Source: Planctomycetia bacterium (lineage in GTDB: Bacteria; Planctomycetota; Planctomycetia; Pirellulales; UBA1268). Taken from it: 64,000 nt of DNA. The DNA is taken from positions 16,644-80,643 of the forward strand of contig JAPLNR010000070.1 of the NCBI GenBank assembly GCA_026401035.1, written 5' to 3'. Position numbers and translations under genes: made by a program. Positions 59,975-64,000 of the stretch are shown here, piece after piece (position 1 is the stretch's first letter; every line of letters starts with the position of its first letter). Below the pieces are notes generated by a model, which had not been told where the DNA came from, did not search any database, and saw only the letters and a list, made by a program, of their open reading frames with translations.

Positions 59975-60478
59975 ATGAGTGGACAGCATACCCCCCTTTT
60001 GGAAAAGAATCGCGACCGCCTGCGCCGGCTCCTCCGCGTCGGCCCCACGCATGTCGGCAGCGGTGTTTTCGCGAGCCGGCGGCTCAAGGCCGGGATGGTG
60101 ATCGGAGAAATCAACGGCGAGATCTCCGACGAGCATCCCGCCGACCCCAGCTATTGCATGGAATTGGCGAGCGGCAAGCTGCTCGAACCAGCCGCGCCAT
60201 TGCGATTCGTAAATCACAGTTGCGATCCCAACTGTGAACTTTTCTATTGGTTCGACGAGGACGCGAGCACCCAGGAAGACCGGTTGTGGCTGCAAACGAT
60301 TCGAACCATCGAGCCTGGGGAGGAACTCTCGATCGACTACTGCTGGCCGGCCGACGCAGCCATCCCCTGCCGCTGCGGGGCCGCGAACTGCCGGAACTGG
60401 ATCGTCGACCCGGAGGAACTGCACCTGCTCCCACCGGCGGCTGGCGATGGGTCTCCTGCGGCCTCGTCGCAATCCTGA
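59975..60478 (+). CDS. SET-domain protein-lysine methyltransferase
   Basis: Protein of 167 residues that is essentially one SET domain, a fold best known from eukaryotic histone methyltransferases. Visible: GVFASRRLKAGMVIGEI near the start, RFVNHSCDPNCELFYW (77-92, the SAM-binding NHSCxPN motif), RTIEPGEELSIDYCW (110-124) and a post-SET-like C-x-C-x4-C (Cys132, Cys134, Cys139 in PCRCGAANCRNW). No signal peptide. Targets are unknown; bacterial SET proteins can modify ribosomal, histone-like or host proteins. The 3' 193 bp overlap the start region of the RND exporter gene in another frame. Start ATG 59975. Confidence 0.85.
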   Translation: MSGQHTPLLEKNRDRLRRLLRVGPTHVGSGVFASRRLKAGMVIGEINGEISDEHPADPSYCMELASGKLLEPAAPLRFVNHSCDPNCELFYWFDEDASTQEDRLWLQTIRTIEPGEELSIDYCWPADAAIPCRCGAANCRNWIVDPEELHLLPPAAGDGSPAASSQS

Positions 60479-62739
60479 CGACGCTGGCCGTCGTCGGAAT
60501 CGCCCGGCTCCGGATCGACGACGATCTGCGGGCTCTGCTGCGTGACAACGACGCCGAGTTTCGCCTGATCGACGAGCTCGGCGACCGGTTCGGGGCTCCG
60601 GACCGGGATTGCATCGTCCGCGCGACGGCCGCTTCGGGCGATCTGTTCGACGAACGCTCGCTCGGAGAGTTGCGGCGGATTTCCGCCGCCCTCGCGGGAC
60701 TCGACGGCGTGGCCGAGGTGCGATCGATCTTCGACATCCGCCGTCAGGGGGTCGCGGGCGGCCTGCTGCCGGTCATCCCGCACACCGACACCGATCTCGA
60801 CGCGGCGGCCCGGGCCGCGGCCCGCAGCCGCGCCCTGCACCATCCGCTCGTGGCCGGCCAGCTGCTCACGGCGGACGGCTCGTCGTCGCTCGTGCTCGTA
60901 CGGCTCACGGCGGAGGCGAACACGACCGATCGGATCGGCCCGGTGCTGACCGGCATCGAGGCCGTCCTCGCCGCCGCCGGCCAACGCCAGACAGCGGTGA
61001 CGCTCGAACTCACCGGCCTGCCCGCCCTCCGCCATCAGGCGACGCAGTCGCTCCGCCGCGACATGCTGGTCTTCAATTCGCTCGGGCTCTCGCTGGCAGT
61101 GCTGCTCTCGGCCCTGGCGGCCCGCAGCCTGCGTTCCACCATCGTTGCCTGCGTGCCGCCCTTCGTGGGCGCCGTCTGGGCCCTGGGCATCCTCGGGCTC
61201 TGCGGGGCCCCGGTGAACATCCTCACGAGCGTCGTGCCGTCGCTGGCGCTCGTGGTCGGCACCTGCGATTCGATCCACTTCATTGAAGACATGCGGCGCA
61301 GCCGCCGGCGCGGCATCGATCCGCTGGCGGCTTCGTCCGGGGCGATGCGGCGGATCGGCGCTGCCTGCGGGCTGACGAGCCTCGTGACGGCCATCGGCTT
61401 CGCCTCGCTGTCACTGGCCCGGATCGAGGCCGTCCGCACGTTCGGCCTCACGGCGGCCGCCGGTGCCGTCGCCAGTTTTCTGGCCGTCACCCTGCTCACG
61501 CCGCTGATCGCCTCGACCGGCTTCTGCCGCGGCATGCACATCGGCCGCTCCTGGCGGCCCGCCGGCCGGCTGGCCAATCTTCTGACGGCGTTCTCGCTGC
61601 GGCACGCCCGGCCGATCGTGGCCATTGGCGGCGCCGCGACGCTGCTTCTGGGCGTGATGAGCCTCTGGCTGGATGCCGACAACCGGGTCATCGACGCCCT
61701 GCCGAAGAATGCCCCGGCCTCGCGGGCGCTGCTGAACGTCGACCGGGATTTCGGCGGGGCCACGGGCGTCGATGTCGTCGTCCGCTGGCCGGAGGGTATC
61801 GACTGGCTCGACGAGCCGGTCCTCGAGGCCCTCGAGGCGGTCCATCGGGTTCTCGAACACGATGGCGGGCTCAAGCAGCCCTTGTCGCTTGCCACCGTCA
61901 CGGCATCGATTCCCGACCGGGCGCGGAGGCGACTCGATCCCGACGACTTCCGCGAGATGATCGACCGAGACGGCCGCACGGCGCTGATCCGCGTGCGGGT
62001 CCGCGACGCGGGCTCGCGGTCGCTGGAACAGGTCTACGACCGGATCGACGGCGGGCTGGCCACGCTCGCCGCTGATCGCCCCGGCTGGGAATTCAAGCTC
62101 TCCGGGCTCTCGGTGGTGTCGGCCCGCAACATCCGCCAACTGGTCCGCGATCTGGGCTCGAGCCTCACGCTCGAAGTCTCCGTCATCGGCGCGATCCTCG
62201 CGCTCGCCTTCCGTTCTCCGCTGGCGGGCCTCGTGAGCCTGATCCCCAATCTCTTTCCGCTGGCCGTGATCGCCGCGCTGGTGGTGGCCAGCGGGCGAGC
62301 GCTCGACCCGGCCACGGTGATCGTCTTCAACGTCTGCCTCGGGCTTGCGGTCGACGACACCGTGCACCTGCTTTCGGCACTCTCACGGCACCGCCGCGAG
62401 GGTGTTTCGATCACGTCGGCCGTGAGGCGGGCCGTGGCCGAGACGGGCAACCCGATCGTGATCGGCGGCCTGGTGCTCACCGTCGGCTTCGCGGCCGTCA
62501 TCGCCAGCAGCGTGCCGTCGCTGGCCGGCTTCGGCAAACTGGCCTGCGCGGCGGTCGCCGCCGCGACCGTCGCCGAATTGATCCTCCTGCCGGCGCTGCT
62601 CGTCGTGACCGACTCGTTCGTGCAACGTTGGCAGGCGGGCCGGTATCGGGCAGCCTGGCGCGATGGCATTTTTGGCGCCGCGCCTCTCGCCTGGCCGGGG
62701 CTCGACCGCAGCCGCTCGGCGGTCAGAAACGTCGCCTGA
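60286..62739 (+). CDS. MMPL/RND-superfamily exporter
   Basis: Membrane protein of about 817 residues with the duplicated RND layout. The first helix is WVSCGLVAILTTLAVVGIARL, followed by LRIDDDLRALLRDNDAEF and a first periplasmic domain. Next comes a five-helix bundle (VFNSLGLSLAVLLSALAA; ILTSVVPSLALVVGTCDSIHFIEDMRRSR; GLTAAAGAVASFLAVTLLTPLI). A second repeat begins at AIGGAATLLLGVMSLWL, with IVFNVCLGLAVDDTVHLLSALSRHRREG near the end. MMPL-type members move lipids, hopanoids or other hydrophobic molecules. Start is uncertain: GTG 60286 has AGGAAG eight bases before it but overlaps the SET gene by 193 bp; TTG 60247 is an alternative. No start codon lies close to the first helix. Confidence 0.75.
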   Translation: MAANDSNHRAWGGTLDRLLLAGRRSHPLPLRGRELPELDRRPGGTAPAPTGGWRWVSCGLVAILTTLAVVGIARLRIDDDLRALLRDNDAEFRLIDELGDRFGAPDRDCIVRATAASGDLFDERSLGELRRISAALAGLDGVAEVRSIFDIRRQGVAGGLLPVIPHTDTDLDAAARAAARSRALHHPLVAGQLLTADGSSSLVLVRLTAEANTTDRIGPVLTGIEAVLAAAGQRQTAVTLELTGLPALRHQATQSLRRDMLVFNSLGLSLAVLLSALAARSLRSTIVACVPPFVGAVWALGILGLCGAPVNILTSVVPSLALVVGTCDSIHFIEDMRRSRRRGIDPLAASSGAMRRIGAACGLTSLVTAIGFASLSLARIEAVRTFGLTAAAGAVASFLAVTLLTPLIASTGFCRGMHIGRSWRPAGRLANLLTAFSLRHARPIVAIGGAATLLLGVMSLWLDADNRVIDALPKNAPASRALLNVDRDFGGATGVDVVVRWPEGIDWLDEPVLEALEAVHRVLEHDGGLKQPLSLATVTASIPDRARRRLDPDDFREMIDRDGRTALIRVRVRDAGSRSLEQVYDRIDGGLATLAADRPGWEFKLSGLSVVSARNIRQLVRDLGSSLTLEVSVIGAILALAFRSPLAGLVSLIPNLFPLAVIAALVVASGRALDPATVIVFNVCLGLAVDDTVHLLSALSRHRREGVSITSAVRRAVAETGNPIVIGGLVLTVGFAAVIASSVPSLAGFGKLACAAVAAATVAELILLPALLVVTDSFVQRWQAGRYRAAWRDGIFGAAPLAWPGLDRSRSAVRNVA

Positions 62740-62753
62740 CGCAGCCGCGTCGG

Positions 62754-62765
62754 GCCCGGCCGGGC
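62754..62765. terminator. palindrome between convergent genes
   Basis: GCCCGGCCGGGC is a perfect 12-bp palindrome, extendable to TCGG/CCGA flanks, in the 64-bp gap between the exporter and the oxoamine synthase genes. No T-run; possible bidirectional terminator. Confidence 0.3.
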
Positions 62766-62803
62766 CGATTCAGGCCCTGCTGGACTGGCGGCGAGGTTCG
62801 TCC

Positions 62804-64000
62804 TCAGCCCGCCGTGGCCGCCACCACTTGGGCGAGCATCTCGACGGTGTGAATGATCTGCTCCTCCGTGTGCTCCGCCGTGAGGAAGAACCGCACGCGG
62901 GCCGCCACTTCGCGGACGGCCGGATAGAGGATCGGCCGGGCGTTGATCCCGCGTTCCAGCAGCATCTGGGAGACGAGGATCGCCCGCGAGGAACTGCCGA
63001 GGATGACCGGGATCACCGGCGTGTCGCAGCTGGAGCCGGTGTCGAGATTGCAGTCGTTGGCGAGTTTCAGGAACAGTTCCGAACGCTCCCGCAGCCGCGT
63101 CACCCGCCACGGCTCCCGTTGGATCACCCGCAGCCCCTCGAGGGCGGCGGCGGCGTTTGGGGGGGAGCAGGCCGTCGAGAAGACGAAGGCCGGCGTCGTG
63201 TAGCCGAGATAGCGGATCAGCCGCTCATGGCCGGCGAGGTATCCGCCGCCGGCGCCGAGGGCCTTGCTGATCGTGCCCATCCAGAGATCGCCCTCGGATG
63301 GATCGACCCCGAAGAAATCGCAGATGCCCCGGCCGCCGGGTCCCATCGTGCCGAGCGAGTGGGCCTCGTCGACGTAGAGCAGCGCGTCGTGACGTTTCTT
63401 CGCCGCGATGAATTTCGGCAGGTCGGGGTAGTCGCCGTCCATGCTATAGACGCCCTCGATCGCGACCACCACGCGGCGGTACTGCGGCCGCAGGTCGCGC
63501 AGCAAGCTGTCGAGTTGCTCGTGGTCGTTGTGGCGGAAGGAACGCCGGCCCGCCTTCGAGGCGTTGGCGCCCTGCATGATGCTGTTGTGGGCCAGCTCGT
63601 CATAGAGGATCAGGTCGCCCTCGCCGAACAGATGGTTGAACACCGAGGCATTGGTGCCGTAGCCGCAGGGGAAAACGACGGCGCGTTCGGTGCCAAGAAA
63701 CCGGGCAAGTTCCGCATCGAGTTCGTCGAGGATGGTGTTGTTGCCACCCACCATCCGGCTCGCCGATGCACTGCAGCCAAATTGGTCGATCGCCGCCTTC
63801 GCGGCACGCGTCACCTCAGGATGCCCGGCGAGGCCGAGGTAGTCGAAGCTCGTGAAACTGATCACGTCGCGGCCGCCGATGCGGGCGACGCGGTTCTCCA
63901 CCCGCTCGTTGGCGAAGAGGAAGGGATTGTCGAGGCCGGCCGCTTCGAGGCCGCGGAGCCGCTCTTCGAGCGCGATGCACTCGGGGAACACGTGGCCCCC
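62804..64000 (-). CDS. alpha-oxoamine synthase (AONS/KBL/SPT family), 5' end possibly beyond window
   Basis: PLP enzyme that condenses an amino acid with an acyl thioester and releases CO2, as in biotin (BioF), threonine (Kbl) or sphingolipid (Spt) pathways. Visible landmarks (numbered from GTG 63991): ISFTSFDYLGLAGHPEV, SASASRMVGGNNTILDELD, CGYGTNASVFNHL, LAHNSIMQGA (His135), IEGVYSMDGDYPDLP, VDEAHSLGTMGPGGRG (Asp208, His211) and the PLP Lys243 in GTISKALGAGGGYLAG. Counting from the GTG gives 395 residues, the usual length, but the frame stays open to the window edge (GGH before the GTG), so a longer or fused protein is possible. Substrate is not resolved; the C-terminal style also fits serine palmitoyltransferase-like enzymes. 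Confidence 0.85.
   Translation of the reverse strand, partial: GGHVFPECIALEERLRGLEAAGLDNPFLFANERVENRVARIGGRDVISFTSFDYLGLAGHPEVTRAAKAAIDQFGCSASASRMVGGNNTILDELDAELARFLGTERAVVFPCGYGTNASVFNHLFGEGDLILYDELAHNSIMQGANASKAGRRSFRHNDHEQLDSLLRDLRPQYRRVVVAIEGVYSMDGDYPDLPKFIAAKKRHDALLYVDEAHSLGTMGPGGRGICDFFGVDPSEGDLWMGTISKALGAGGGYLAGHERLIRYLGYTTPAFVFSTACSPPNAAAALEGLRVIQREPWRVTRLRERSELFLKLANDCNLDTGSSCDTPVIPVILGSSSRAILVSQMLLERGINARPILYPAVREVAARVRFFLTAEHTEEQIIHTVEMLAQVVAATAG

Overview
The window is GC-rich DNA (about 68-70 % by eye) with dense coding and many ATGA or GTGA gene overlaps. It looks like a piece of a planctomycete (Planctomycetota) chromosome. The pointers are: genes for tetrahydromethanopterin (H4MPT) and methanofuran cofactors in a bacterium, a beta-barrel protein of a planctomycete-type family (DUF6666-like), a Rho factor with a very Gly-rich N-terminus, very large secreted proteins without assigned function, degenerate sulfatase-like proteins, and families of short palindromic repeats between genes. 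Order or genus cannot be fixed from the sequence alone. No phage, transposase, CRISPR array or rRNA was seen. There is one tRNA, tRNA-Ser(CGA).

Layout. 0-5.4 kb: partial purine nucleoside phosphorylase, dapA, a two-domain glycosyltransferase and a GT-C-like membrane protein. 5.4-10.9 kb: a divergent cofactor cluster. beta-RFAP synthase and DUF447 lie on the minus strand; a dihydropteroate synthase-like protein, pabB and pabA lie on the plus strand. Together they supply p-aminobenzoate and build the aryl-ribosyl pterin core of H4MPT. 11.2-16.3 kb: an SDR protein that lacks the catalytic Ser and Tyr, a PQQ-type beta-propeller membrane protein, and two PLP transsulfuration enzymes. 16.7-25.5 kb: a DUF6666-like outer-membrane protein, an Arg/Gly-rich disordered protein, rho, and a secreted thioredoxin-fold/double-YHS protein. 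25.5-28.8 kb: glpD-glpK. 28.9-33.4 kb: an STN-like exported protein, a TPR protein, and an operon holding mfnB (methanofuran synthesis). 33.5-36.4 kb: an Na+/H+ antiporter and RNase D. 36.8-38.3 kb: a methyltransferase and a Phd/VapC toxin-antitoxin pair with an operator-like palindrome. 38.4-44.6 kb: addB-addA-like helicase-nuclease. 44.9-50.0 kb: a lipid- or metabolite-like cluster of condensation-type acyltransferase, GT2, methyltransferase and thioester-reductase-like SDR. 50.5-64 kb: a 1.3-thousand-residue secreted protein, a sulfatase-like protein without the formylglycine motif, a POT transporter coupled to a sugar isomerase/epimerase-like protein, an EEP nuclease/phosphatase, a SET-domain methyltransferase overlapping an MMPL/RND exporter, and an alpha-oxoamine synthase running off the right edge.

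Genes that work together: DUF447, RFAP synthase, the DHPS-like protein, pabA/pabB and mfnB fit one H4MPT/methanofuran C1-transfer programme spread over two loci. GlpD and GlpK make glycerol catabolism. AddA and AddB form one complex, and Phd with VapC another.

The most unusual layer is non-coding. A palindrome of the type GACAGGCTnnAGCCTGTCC sits directly at stop codons and in two cases carries the TAG stop itself. A roughly 220-bp dispersed repeat occurs three times, two of them head to head. A roughly 130-bp second repeat family, an 81-bp tandem hairpin repeat, a decamer array fused to the palindrome, and several hairpins with the same CATCCTG apex are also present.
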